A stretch of 64,000 nucleotides of DNA from Hexactinellida sp. DTS-2022. Its lineage: Eukaryota > Porifera > Hexactinellida. The stretch's first letter is position 1. The number at the start of each line of letters is the position of its first letter. The notes below the pieces were generated by a model. That model had not been told where the DNA came from. It saw only the letters and a list, made by a program, of their open reading frames with translations, and made no database searches. Positions 1 to 10,600 of this stretch are shown here, piece after piece. The position numbers were made by a program, and so were the translations under genes. The stretch lies in assembly GCA_028753945.1 (NCBI GenBank), contig JAPNXP010000001.1:9972501-10036500 (forward strand), read 5' to 3'.

Positions 1-2290
1 CCCCGCTCCAATGCCCCGCCCGTACTCCAGCCTAAACTCTTCGTTCTAGATGCTGACCGCCATCCGGATCAGCGATGCCCATTCTATCGAAGATGGCGGT
101 TTGAAGCCCACCACAGTATGCCTCAGCAGTAGTCCAAAACGTTGCGAAATTGTCCCGGGCCCCTTCCACCTCAGTCAGCAAACGAGCGAGCAACTGGTTG
201 ACCGAGCTATAGTCACTGTCTCGAGCTTGCAGCAGTTTCATGGTTCGGTTGATGAAGGACATTATCTGGCAGTAGATGAGCGCGATGATCACTGACTCTT
301 TCCGCATCAAGTTTACTAGTAAACCGTGAGCGACGCCTCTGGTGTCCGCTTCGAAGTCTCGGTCTTTGCTGATATCGTTGAGAGAGTTAATCAGCTCGAG
401 AATGAGGCCGTCCTTTAGCTGCTGCGTCGTTGTCTGCCCATGCCACCGTCCAAAGATACGGGACATGGCCTGACAACGCCCGTGCCACTTGTGGGTGAGG
501 AACTTGGCCAGGCGCATTTTCTGTGCGTGCCCCTCCCTATTACCCTTGATCTTTTCCGCAAATACATCGTACCTCTTGTATCCTGCTGTGAAAAAGTTGA
601 ACACAGACTGAATGACATCAAAGAGGAGCATCGAGGCAGGATCACCCGCGTTCTAGCTGTGGTCCACAACAACCAAGCTCATCCGGTGAGAATGACACCA
701 GATGTGCTGGTTCACGTTGTTGGTGGCAGCGCGGAACTTTTCCGCAAGTTTCTCCATCACAGATGCGCCATCAAAGGAGTGACCGATACAATTTACCCTC
801 CAGTTCAATTTCGAGGCATCCAGCATTCCAGAAGCATAGTCGAACAAATCGGTGGCTCTGCCTATCTGCACTTTGCACACATCCAGGAGGCGCTCTTCGA
901 TCATCTCTGACTGCGGTAGCGCTTGAGTACCCGAGGGCTGGGGTTCCATGTAGTACTTACGAACACTCCGTACGACAAGACACATCTGATCCCAAACCGC
1001 CACGTCAGTAGTTGAGTCCAGCTGAATAGTGAGACACCATCTTTCTTGACGCGGGCGGTGATCCGCTTCTGCACGGCAGCCGTGAAGACAGTGAGCATGG
1101 AGTCAAACGTTCGGTTACTTAGCCAGGTAACTTTGCTACCTCTACCTTTTGACACCGACGGCTGATTTGTCAGCCTCTTCTGCCGCCGCTATGGACCGAA
1201 TGTGTTCGCTAAGGATCGGGTCACTCTGTATCATCAGCCGTACTGTAGCGTGGATGTTACCAAGTCGTACGTGAGGCTTCAGCAGTGCTCCGGCACCCTC
1301 GTTGCGGTGCCCACGATAAGGCAGCCCCTGCACAATGAGGAAACGAAACGCCTTCATGATTCCCTTGACGACCATGCGGTTTCTTTCGTGAACGGGTTTC
1401 ATACCAGCTGCCTGGTGGAGGCTCCGGCCAATTCTTTGAAGAACAAATCGAGGACGGTATTGTGCTGATCGCTGGTTTCGTGTCTGTTGATGTTGGTGAC
1501 GTGATGAGACTTCCCGGTCATGTCGAGGAGTTGGCCGCGGACGAGATTTGACTCGGGGTTCGTGCCAAAGCAGTTACACACGCTGCAGAAGAACAGCTGG
1601 CGGTTGTTATCGTAGCTTAGCCAGGACCGCTTGCAACCTTCCTCTGCATCGTCGCCACTGTAGTAATTGCGGGAGACCGTCACCTTGACATTCGGTGGTT
1701 GAATGGGATGCACACCCGAAATGAACCTCAGCTCTAGTCCACCAAGAGGCCTAAGCCAGGGGTCCAAATCTTTCTCATGGGAGTGTTCATTAAGCTCCTC
1801 CACATCCCCGACAACCTCCAGCATAGGGCACTGTGGCAGCAGGGAAGGCTGGACAGTCGAGGCATCGCCAGTTTCTGGCAATCCATCTATCTGCGGATGA
1901 GGGAATTCGGGAAGTACTTGTTCCTCTTGGTGAGCAATAGCAGCATGGTTAAGAGTGAGAGATACGAGAGGCGTTGGGTTGGTATCAGCTGTAAAGGTCA
2001 GTGCCTACTCCTCCTGCGAGGGGCTGGTCCACTCTTGGACGTTTTAGGAACTGGGCAAGGGGTTGTGTCATCTTAGCGGCTTTTGCCTTTTCCCTGTCCT
2101 CCTTCAACTTCCTCTTTTGGAAACCGGACAGATTACCCGACTTCGCCCTAACATTGGGACCCACTGCAGCAGCCGGTGGGGCATTGACCTGTGTCACAAA
2201 ACAGCCATCCACGACACAGACCTCGGTTGTCGCCTGCGTAACATCCTCAGGCTGATGCTCTATGTCTTCTCGGAATAAAGAATTGTGCAT
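1..2290 (-). pseudogene. hAT transposase (TTF zinc finger, DUF4371-like core), frameshifted, copy 1
   Basis: Minus-strand remnant of a ZMYM/TTF-type hAT transposase, which would cut and rejoin the element's own termini. It starts at ATG 2288-2290 with a basic segment (SGFQKRKLKEDREKAKAAK) common at the start of this group. A TTF-type zinc finger follows at about 1640-1440, with FCSVC and RHETSDQH as likely metal ligands. The catalytic region comes next, with QLDSTTD near 1010-1030, GHSFDGAS near 770 and WCHSHRMSLVVVD near 690. These resemble the first and second acidic residues and the CxxH motif of hAT enzymes. The frame is broken near 2000, 1400, 1150, 1020 and 45, and an in-frame TAG lies near 652, so it cannot make a full protein as written. 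The C-terminal part is off the window but is visible in copy 2. Confidence 0.85.
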
Positions 2291-2552
2291 TGTGATAATT
2301 GAAATCTAGAGAGTAAAAGCTTGCTATTACATCTAAAGAAGCAGATTCCAACTTGCAATAATGGTTGATCAATAAATAAAACAATTCGTGGTTTACGAAC
2401 GGCCCTCCCAGGATGACCTAACATGCATGGAGCATGCATGACCCAGTATTCGCAGTGGGGGTCTGCGGTCCCAAAAGGGGGCCCTAGGGCGGACCCCTTA
2501 AGGGGGGCCCGAGCGGGAATCCCGCATCGAGTGTATGGCCAGCACGCCCCTG
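1..2552 (-). mobile_element. hAT DNA transposon, ZMYM/TTF type, right part (copy 1)
   Basis: This is the right portion of a cut-and-paste hAT transposon. The window starts inside it, so its left end is not visible here. The right terminus is at 2552. On the minus strand it reads CAGGGGCGTGCTGG and is followed inward by GCGGGATTCC. The same two blocks occur at the other end of the family at 60577. The flank begins with the 8 bp ACAAACAC (2553-2560), the usual hAT target-duplication length, and the same 8 bp precede the left terminus at 60577. Positions 1-2331 match 61670-64000 without a difference that I could see. GC content is far higher than in the neighbouring satellite. If the two partial copies are one insertion, the full element is 3,645 bp. 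Confidence 0.85.
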
Positions 2553-2560
2553 ACAAACAC
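2553..2560. repeat. hAT target-site duplication ACAAACAC
   Basis: These eight bases lie directly outside the right terminus of hAT copy 1. They are identical to the eight bases (60569-60576) directly outside the left terminus of hAT copy 2. Eight base pairs is the typical hAT duplication length. Matching between two supposedly different copies is the key evidence that they are one insertion. Confidence 0.8.
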
Positions 2561-2770
2561 TTCTACATCAGACCCAACAACAACAACAACAACAACAACA
2601 ACTACAGCTACAACAACAACAGCACCAAAATAAGTCTGCTTTCAAATCCCCCTATTCTCCCCAGTTCTGTACACAGAGCAGCTACGCCATCCTATCTACG
2701 ACCCGCGGCACGGACCCGAGCTGATCTCGGTACAGACATGAGCTGGAGGAGATGGACGAGAGAATGAAGG
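2561..2770 (+). pseudogene. Downstream half of an ORF interrupted by the hAT (Asn-rich)
   Basis: This open frame continues the frame of 60256-60576 across one copy of ACAAACAC, as if the hAT had dropped into a single coding exon. It begins with FYIRP and then a run of nine Asn from an AAC microsatellite (2575-2602). A mixed N/S/T/P-rich stretch follows, and the stop is near 2768. The Gln frame of the same microsatellite is also open for about 50 codons to a stop near 2732. A third frame (about 2655-2725) and then another (2728-2840, including ELEEMDERMK) also look protein-like. The region may therefore be a frameshifted old gene. I do not recognise the protein. Low-complexity composition makes the coding call uncertain. 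Confidence 0.4.
2575..2602. repeat. (AAC)n microsatellite
   Basis: About nine AAC units just right of the hAT insertion site. They lie within the interrupted ORF and are read as Asn in the frame continuous with 60256-60576. Confidence 0.9.
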
Positions 2771-2791
2771 CCACAAGTGGCCAAAATCGAT

Positions 2792-3025
2792 ATGTTCGAG
2801 AGTCCTGTCGGATGTCAGAAATTATTCGACACATTAGCTGACAAACTTGCAACCTTTATTAGCGCCAAGAAACAGCTCTACTCCGGACAGGAGGCTAGTC
2901 CCCTCAGCGATATCGCTACAAAGCTACAAAGCTCTTTCAAATTTTATGAAAAATTGTTGAGTCTTAAAACCGTACACGGCCCGCCATATTTTTTAGAAAT
3001 ATGTGGAATATTAAACTCGCTCTAA
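2792..3025 (+). CDS. Small unidentified ORF (77 codons from ATG)
   Basis: An open frame from ATG 2792 to a TAA ending at 3025. It is balanced in composition and predicted mostly helical (for example ADKLATFISAKKQL and SDIATKLQSSFKFYEKLL), unlike the A/T-driven ORFs elsewhere. It overlaps the tail of another open frame (2728-2840). This could mean a broken longer gene with a frameshift near 2800. I recognise no family, and there is no clear promoter, splice site or poly(A) signal. It may be a gene fragment or chance. Confidence 0.3.
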   Translation: MFESPVGCQKLFDTLADKLATFISAKKQLYSGQEASPLSDIATKLQSSFKFYEKLLSLKTVHGPPYFLEICGILNSL

Positions 3026-3270
3026 CTTTTATGTTATAAATAATTGGGTTTAGGTAATTGGCACATATATTTATATATATCTTCTATTTGGATTTACACC
3101 CATCTGAATATTTTTTTATCATCAAACTAATCCAATTATAACGTAACTTGTGAAAACGAAAAACCCCTTAATTCAGCGAATAATTCACTTTTATAATATT
3201 TTTTTGAATGAATATATAGAACGTCGTTCAATGTTTGTTTGGTGATATTATATCATGCCATTCAGATATA
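3026..3270. other. AT-rich flank, no gene seen
   Basis: Between the ORF fragments and the TIR element there is AT-rich sequence with no ORF, RNA gene or repeat that I can identify. It is not satellite. The last bases are AGATATA, directly outside the TIR element. Confidence 0.6.
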
Positions 3271-3674
3271 TGTTGCAGGCCATATGCGTTTCCAGGCGAA
3301 ACGCGTTTCGCCTAGGCCAAACGCGTTTCGCCTGAGAAAAGACGCCAAACGCGTTTCGCCTAGGCCAATCGCGTTTCCATTTTAATATAATCCTCATGGG
3401 TGTCTATTATTAGATATTGAAATCACTATATGCTATTTATCGTTGATGTGGTAATTAGAGGCTATTATTAAGCAGTTAATTAAGATCATCCAAGCTCTTC
3501 CTTTTCATTCATACACGTATTTAATTATTATTTATTTATACGAATTAACCTAACCTTCGTTATAGTATAGTATTTTATTATTATAATTCATTATTAATTA
3601 AGGATCAATACAATTTACACAAATTTTAATACTGAGTACTGTGAGTAGCGAATTTTTATATCTAAGTGGCCGAT
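3271..3674 (+). repeat. Element 1 left TIR
   Basis: Inverted copy of 6391-6794. The palindrome at 3294-3313 is perfect over 20 bp, and related GCGTTTCGCC blocks recur to about 3377. The inner part (3385-3674) is AT-rich and matches the right TIR through to TCTAAGTGGCCGAT. Confidence 0.9.
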
Positions 3675-4325
3675 TTTGTGATTAGTATCTTATGTGACTT
3701 ATTAACTTATTAATTTTCCAAGTTTGGTTGATTGCTTGTTATGCTAAATGTTTGGGGCAATTGGGGCCGTCGACATTTCAAAAGTGGCCTGCATATTCCT
3801 ACCATGTTCCACTTGTGGCACAGGTGGCACAAATTTAAAGTGACTAAGTTAAAAACTAATTGTAGGAATATTTATTGTAAGGTGTCTCCTCAAGTAATTT
3901 CTTTGTCAACAGTATGACATTTAATGGGTGTGCAACAGTGGCGTAGCCAGGGAGGGGCCAGACGGGGCCAGGCCCCGGTTAGCGCGGTTGAGGCTTGGGG
4001 CCCGACCGGCTCAGGATTTCAATCCTGGGAGGCTGCTGAAATACATAGTCAGGGCCTGCTGCAAAGGCGCATCTAGGACAAGGAAACATATTCTTCGTGG
4101 ATACCGTTACTTTACTGTCCTATTATTGTTCAAACCAAATACTCTCGTTCAAAATCTAATTAATCTCATACTTTCTCGAGCTTTTCTTTTCAAAAGTGTG
4201 CAACCTCTATTATCCGAACTATGTACAGTGCCCTACCAAAAGTATTCGTCCGCCGCCGATAAATTCTGAATTTTAATTATAGATTTGCTGTCGAATGAAA
4301 TCATACAATTAGCTAAAGGCTCGCA

Positions 4326-4715
4326 CAAGGGTGGGGTTGGTTAACCGATGAGGCTACGGTTACAATTCGATTTCTCGCCACGGTTAACTGGTAAACCGCC
4401 CATCCTACTCAATACTATAAATCCTTTATAAATTTTGATTATACTGCAGAATAAGACTCAGCTCAGGCTCAGCTGTATATAGTATAACCGCATAAGTATA
4501 ATAACTGATACATTTCGTGCTTTAGGTAAATTTAAATCAATGTTTTCTAAGAAAATTTATAAGTGGTGATGAGAATAGATTTTGGACTACATATTCTGAT
4601 AAAATTCAAAAAGATTTAATACTTTATACATTAATTTCCCAATAACTCTGCTGATATTCAACAGACCGGCTAACTGGTTAATAAAATCTCTAACCGTTAA
4701 CCGAATCCAGCCTTG
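4326..4715. mobile_element. CAAGG-family repeat (GGTTAACC-rich MITE)
   Basis: It begins CAAGGGTGGGGTTGGTTAAC and ends GTTAACCGAATCCAGCCTTG, an imperfect inverted pair (CAAGGSTGG...GGTTAAC). Related ends occur at 49856, 50301 and 59482-60140. The flanking bases do not give a clean duplication here. It sits inside the CAGTGGCGTAG element. Confidence 0.5.
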
Positions 4716-5079
4716 CCTGCAGGAGCAGGTGCGGCAGGTGTGGCCTTGACTGCAACAATATTTTAGAAAGCCGCATCAATATTCGGGTACCATTTTGAGT
4801 CAAACTGAGATTCAATAACTCGACGTCACTTCGCCGCACCAATAATAATTTCCTTGCTATGAGCCTGTATGAGATTGTGCTTAATAATGGAAGGTAATTA
4901 TTGTATCTAGAACAATGGCATACTATCTACGAGAATTGTTGAGATTAGTACCACAGAACATACGTGAAGCGGTTGCTCTGTGGAAATTAGATGTGTCGAA
5001 GCGACCGAGCAAGCGTTGTACGCTAGTATTATATAATATTATAGTTAAAATACTTTGTTGTATGGGATGCCGTATCCCC

Positions 5080-5080
<1 letters not shown>

Positions 5081-5142
<62 letters not shown>
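5081..5142. repeat. (ATT)n microsatellite
   Basis: About 62 bp of uninterrupted ATT. It produces spurious poly-Tyr (plus) and poly-Asn (minus) ORFs. Confidence 0.95.
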
Positions 5143-5371
5143 GAATGATTGTATGACTAGTAGCAGCAAGAACAATAATGCCCTGGTTTTTCACATAAAC
5201 TCTATGAAAGATTTTACGGGGGGTTAGGGTCACACCCCCAAGCCCACTCTAGATCGCTCGCTACGCTCGCTGCGATAAAATTTTGACTCCCCTAGATTTT
5301 CTTCTGGATACGCATGGGTGAGTGCCCCATGTGTGTGCCCAGGTTGACCTCAAGGTCTGGCTACGCCACTG

Positions 5372-6390
5372 GTGTACTATGAGACCTATCTAATAGCTGT
5401 GTTCTGGATACACAACTAACGCAACCATGATTCAAAGCGGATCATCGCCCTGTGTAGCATCCCAGATTATACCCCCACCAGAATATATCCGGTGTATAAC
5501 TAGCCTAGCCTAGTTTGTACCCCAGGGGTTAAACTGGGCTAGCCCAGAATATTCCTCCTATCTTCGTTTATAATAGCATGTGCAAAATATAGATTGTTTG
5601 GTGTAATCTATGATAGCATTATGTTGTATAAGTTACGGACTGTCTCATAAATAGGAAACCGCCTCAGAGTTCATTCAGTCGACAATATATATTTACTAAG
5701 TTGATTAATCTTAAGATCGATCTTAAGTCTTAAGATCGATCTTAAGTCTTAAGACCGATCTTAGTTAAGATCGATCTTAGTGAATACTGCAGCTGACTGT
5801 ACTTGTTTACCTTATTTAACTTTTGGAAGTTAGTTATATCTCCAATTTAAATTCGGTTTCTATTCTCCTAACGCTTTAATACAATGCGAATAACAAACAC
5901 AGATGTCCTCCCGACAGCAATTATCCCATATCCTAACAGCTGACACAGTATCAGGGTGTTATCCAGGCGTGCTGCGTGCGCCCAAAGGAGCTTAATTTGG
6001 CAGGATTTTTATCTAGGCGTACAATATCGAGAGTTCCTCCCATAGACTTAATACAAGTTGACTAATCTAGGCGTACTAAATGAAAACTGAACGAGCTCTA
6101 ACAAAATCTAGGAGCGGGGTAATTTTTCCTGGATGAAAGCCTGCACAGTATCATGTTGAAAACTATAGAATCGCTACAATAACTACATATATTACTTACA
6201 AATCTATTTCACTAGCATCATCTTATGCCATCTCTCTAAGTCCATTTTCCGTGGCATTTTTGATGGAGGAAAAACATAGTTACTAAACAAAGACTAAAGT
6301 GATAGAAATGTATAATATTGGGATGATATGCAACACTTAAAATTAGTTGTCAGTATGTAATAGTAATGCTACATAAGTCAAATAAGTCAC
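5372..6390. other. Element 1 interior, no gene seen
   Basis: No long ORF or RNA gene is visible. It holds the palindrome cluster at 5710-5782 and an imperfect hairpin near 5500-5548 (CTAGCC arms around GTACCCCAGGGGTTAAAC). Short TCTAGGCGTAC-like motifs recur near 6013 and 6065. Confidence 0.6.
5710..5782. repeat. Tandem palindromes CTTAAGATCGATCTTAAG
   Basis: The perfect 18-bp palindrome occurs at 5710-5727 and again at 5729-5746. Two diverged copies (AAGACCGATCTT and AAGATCGATCTT) follow to 5782. Each unit can form a hairpin by itself, and units can pair with one another. Confidence 0.85.
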
Positions 6391-6794
6391 ATCGGCCACT
6401 TAGATATAAAAATTCGCTACTCACAGTACTCAGTATTAAAATTTGTGTAAATTGTATTGATCCATAATTAATAATGAATTATAATAATAAAATACTATAC
6501 TATAACGAAGGTTAGGTTAATTCGTATAAATAAATAATAATTAAATACGTGTATGAATGAAAAGGAAGAGCTTGGATGATCTTAATTAACTGCTTAATAA
6601 TAGCCTCTAATTACCACATCAACGATAAATAGCATATAGTGATTTCAATATCCAATAATAGACACCCATGAGGATTATATTAAAATGGAAACGCGATTGG
6701 CCTAGGCGAAACGCGTTTGGCGTCTTTTCTCAGGCGAAACGCGTTTGGCCTAGGCGAAACGCGTTTCGCCTGGAAACGCATATGGCCTGCAACA
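6391..6794 (-). repeat. Element 1 right TIR
   Basis: Inverted copy of 3271-3674. It ends CCTGCAACA at 6794, directly abutting the first satellite monomer. Confidence 0.9.
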
Positions 6795-9700
6795 TATCCA
6801 CAGATAACATAATGAAACATTAATATTTTCCATATCTAGGACATTCTACAATGGAGAACCAAGTTAGTATTCGCTATATATATATCCACATATATCATTG
6901 TACGCATTTTCAGTACAATATATACTACATTATTTACAGAAGACCTTCGTTGGGATTTTAATTCATTATATAAACCAATAACATAATGAAACTTTCATAC
7001 TTTTTATATCACAGACATTCTACAATGCTGAACCAAGTTAGTATTCGCTATTTATATATCACTTTATAACATTGTACGCATTTTGCGTACAATATATAGC
7101 ACATTATATACAGTAGACTTTCGTTGGGATTCGAAATTCATTATATCCACAGATAACATAATGAAACATTCATACTTTCTATATCTAGGACATTCTACAA
7201 TGGAGAACCAAGTTAGTATTCGCTATATATATATCCACTTATAACATTGTACGCATTTTGCGTACAATATATTGCGCATTATATACAGTAGACCTTCGTT
7301 GAGATTCGAAATTCATTGTATCCACTGATAACTTAATGAAACATTCATACTTTCTATATCTAGGACATTCTACAATGGAGAACCAAGTTAGTATTCGCTA
7401 TTTATATATCCACTTATAACATTGTACGCATTTTGCGTACAATATATAGCACATTATATACAGTAGACATTCTTTGGGATTCGAAATTCATTATATCCAC
7501 AGATAACATAATGAAACATTCATACTTTCTATATCTAGGACATTCTACAATGGAGAACCAAGTTAGTATTCGCTATATATATATCCACTTATAACATTGT
7601 ACGCATTTTGCGTACAATATATTGCACATTATATACAGTAGACCTTCGTTGAGATTCGAAATTCATTGTATCCACTGATAACTTAATGAAACATTCATAC
7701 TTTCTATATCTAGGACATTCTACAATGGAGAACCAAGTTAGTATTCGCTATTTATATATCCACTTATAACATTGTACGCATTTTGCGTACAATATATAGC
7801 ACATTATATACAGTAGACCTTCTTTGGGATTCGAAATTCATTATATCCACAGATAACATAATGAAACATTCATACTTTCTATATCTAGGACATTCTACAA
7901 TGGAGAACCAAGTTAGTATTCGCTATATATATATCACTTTATAACATTGTACGCATTTTGCGTACAATATATAGCACATTATATACAGTAGACTTTCGTT
8001 GGGATTCGAAATTCATTATATCCACAGATAACATAATGAAACATTTCTACTTTCTATATCTAGGATATTCTACAATGGGGAACCAAGTTCTTATTCGCTA
8101 TTTATATATCACTTTATAACATTGTACGCATTTTGCGTACAATATATGACACATTATATGCAATAGACCTTCGTTGGAATTCGAAATTCATTATATCCAC
8201 CCACAACATAATGAATCTTTCATCCTTTCTATAGTATTCACTATATATATATCCACTTATAACATTGTACGCATTTTCAGTACAATATATACTACATTAT
8301 TTACAGAAGACCATCGTTGGGATTTTAATTCATTATATAAACCAATAACATAATGAAACTTTCATACTTTCTATATCACATACATTCTACAATGGAGAAC
8401 CAAGTTAGTATTCGCTATATATATATCACTTTATAACATTATACGCATTTACAGTGCAATATATACTACATTATTCACAGAAGACCACCGTTGGGATTTT
8501 AATTCAATATATAAACCAATAACTTAATGAAAGTTTCATACTTTTTATATAACTGACATTCTACAATGGGGAATCAAGTTAGTATTCGCTATATATATAT
8601 CCACATATAACATTGTACGCATTTTCAGTACAATATATACTACATTAATTACAGAAGACCTTCGTTGGGATTTTATTTCATTATATAAACCAATAACATA
8701 ATGAAACTTCCATACTTTTTATATCACATACATTCTACAATGGAGAACCAAGTTAGTATTCGCTATATATATATCACTTTATAACATTATACGCATTTAC
8801 AGTACAATATATACTACATTATTCACAGAAGACCACCGTTGGGATTTTAATTCTATATATAAACCAATAACTTAATGAAAGTTTCATACTTTCTATATCA
8901 CAGACATTCTACAATGGGGAACCAAGTTAGTATTCGCTATATATATATCACTTTATAACATTGTACGCATTTTGCGTACAATATATAGCACATTATATAT
9001 AGTAGACCTTCGTTGAGATTCGAAATTCATTGTATCCACTGATAACTTAATGAAACATTCATACTTTCTATATCTAGGACATTCTACAATGGAGAACCAA
9101 GTTAGTATTTGCTATATATATATCCACTTAAAACATTGTACGCATTTTCAGTACAATAGATATTACATTATTCACAGAAGACCATCGTTGTGATTTTAAT
9201 TCATTATATAAACCAATAACATAATGAAACTTTCATACTTTCTATTTCACTGACGTTCTACAATGGAGAACCAAGTTAGTATTCGCAATTTATATATCAC
9301 TTTATAACATTGTACGCATTTTGCTTACAATATATAGCACATTATATACAGTAGACCTTTGTTGGGATTCGAAATTCATTCTATCCACAGAAAACATGAT
9401 GAAACATTCCTACTTTCTATATCTAGGACATTCTACAATGGGGAACCAAGTTCTTATTCGCTATTTATATATCACTTTGTAACATTGTACGCATTTTGCG
9501 TACAATATATAGCACATTATATACAGTAGACCTTCGTTGGGATTCGAAATTCATTATATCCACAGATAACATAATGGAACATTAATATTTTCCATATCTA
9601 GGACATTCTACAATGGAGAACCAAGTTAGTATTCGCTATATTATATATCCACTTAACACATTGTACGCATTTTCAGTACAATATATACTACATTATTCAC

Positions 9701-10600
9701 AGAAGACCATCGTTGGGATTTTAATTCATTATATACACCAATAACATAATGAAACTTTCATACTTTCTATTTCACTGACATTCTACAATGGAGAACCAAG
9801 TTAGTATACGCAATTTATATATCACTTTATAACATTGTACGTATTTTGCGTACAATATATTGCACATTATATACAGTAGACCTTCGTTGGGATTCGAAAT
9901 TCATTCTATCCACAGAAAACATGATGAAACATTCCTACTTTCTATATCTAGGACATTCTACAATGGGGAACCAAGTTCTTATTCGCTATTTATATATCAC
10001 TTTATAACATTGTACGCATTTTGCGTACAATATATAGCACATTATATACAGTAGACCTTCGTTGGGATTCGAAATTCATTATATCCACAGATAACATAAT
10101 GGAACATTAATATTTTCCATATCTAGGACATTCTACAATGGAGAACCAAGTTAGTATTCGCTATATATATATCCACATATATCATTGTACGCATTTTCAG
10201 TACAATATATACTACATTATTTACAGAAGACCTTCGTTCGGATTTTAATTCATTATATAAACCAATAACATAATGAAACTTTCATACTTTTTATATCATA
10301 GACATTCTACAATGCTGAACCAAGTTAGTATTCGCTATTTATATATCACTTTATAACATTGTACGCATTTTGCGTACAATATATAGCACATTATATACAG
10401 TAGACTTTCGTTGGGATTCGAAATTCATTATATCCACAGATAACATAATGAAACATTCCTACTTTCTATATCTAGGACATTCTACAATGGGGAACCAAGT
10501 TCTTATTCGCTATTTATTTATCACTTTATAACATTGTACTGATTTTGCGTACAATATCTAGCACATTATATACAGTAGACCTTCGTTGGGATTCGAAATT
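6795..10600 (+). repeat. Satellite array, left segment: mixed A/B monomers
   Basis: Head-to-tail monomers of about 175 bp (for example, starts of ATAACATTGT at 7241, 7416 and 7591). Type A has TTGTACGCA-TTT-TGCGTACAA, ATATATAGCACATTATATACAG, and TTCGTTGGGATTCGAAATTC. Type B has GTACGCATTTTCAGTAC, ATATACTACATTATTTACAG, TTGGGATTTTAATTC and TATAAACCAATAAC. Types often alternate. No inversion or unrelated insertion is seen in this part. A short junction fragment near 8220-8240 lacks part of a monomer. Short ORFs here are by-products of the repeat. Confidence 0.97.

Larger units (their letters stand above)
3936..5371. mobile_element. Non-autonomous hAT-like element nested in element 1
   Basis: The left end is CAGTGGCGTAGCCAG and the right end is the exact complement, CTGGCTACGCCACTG. 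CAGTGGCGTAG-type ends are common for hAT elements in aquatic animals. The flanking 8 bp are GTGTGCAA and GTGTACTA, matching 6 of 8, so the duplication is decayed or doubtful. The 1,436-bp body holds a GGTTAACC-type repeat (4326-4715), an (ATT)n tract and no transposase. Short ORFs at 3928-4269 and 4915-5148 have no recognisable domain, and the second is largely a Tyr run from the ATT repeat. Confidence 0.75.
3271..6794. mobile_element. DNA transposon with 404-bp terminal inverted repeats (element 1)
   Basis: Positions 3271-3674 and 6391-6794 are near-perfect inverted copies, 404 bp each. The ends read TGTTGCAGGCCATATGCG. Each TIR carries subterminal palindromes built on GGCGAAACGCGTTTCGCC, separated by CCTAGG. 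The interior holds a nested hAT-like element (3936-5371), a palindrome cluster (5710-5782) and no transposase, so it is non-autonomous or gutted. The right flank is satellite (TATCCACAG); the left flank is unrelated (AGATATA). The 4-bp flanks are TATA and TATC, so there is no exact duplication. TGT...ACA ends and a 4-bp target in the related element 2 do not let me assign a superfamily. Confidence 0.85.

Noticed and set aside
440-910. Plus-strand 156-aa ORF within the hAT (also at 62109)
   Set aside because: It is antisense to readable transposase motifs (GHSFDGAS, WCHSHRMSL) on the minus strand, and GC-rich DNA often gives such shadows.
2423-2767. One 114-aa gene starting inside the hAT end
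   Set aside because: The first part is hAT terminal sequence. Only the part after 2560 may be coding, and it belongs to the frame of 60256-60576.
4915-5233. ORFs with poly-Tyr or poly-Asn runs
   Set aside because: Produced by the (ATT)n microsatellite.
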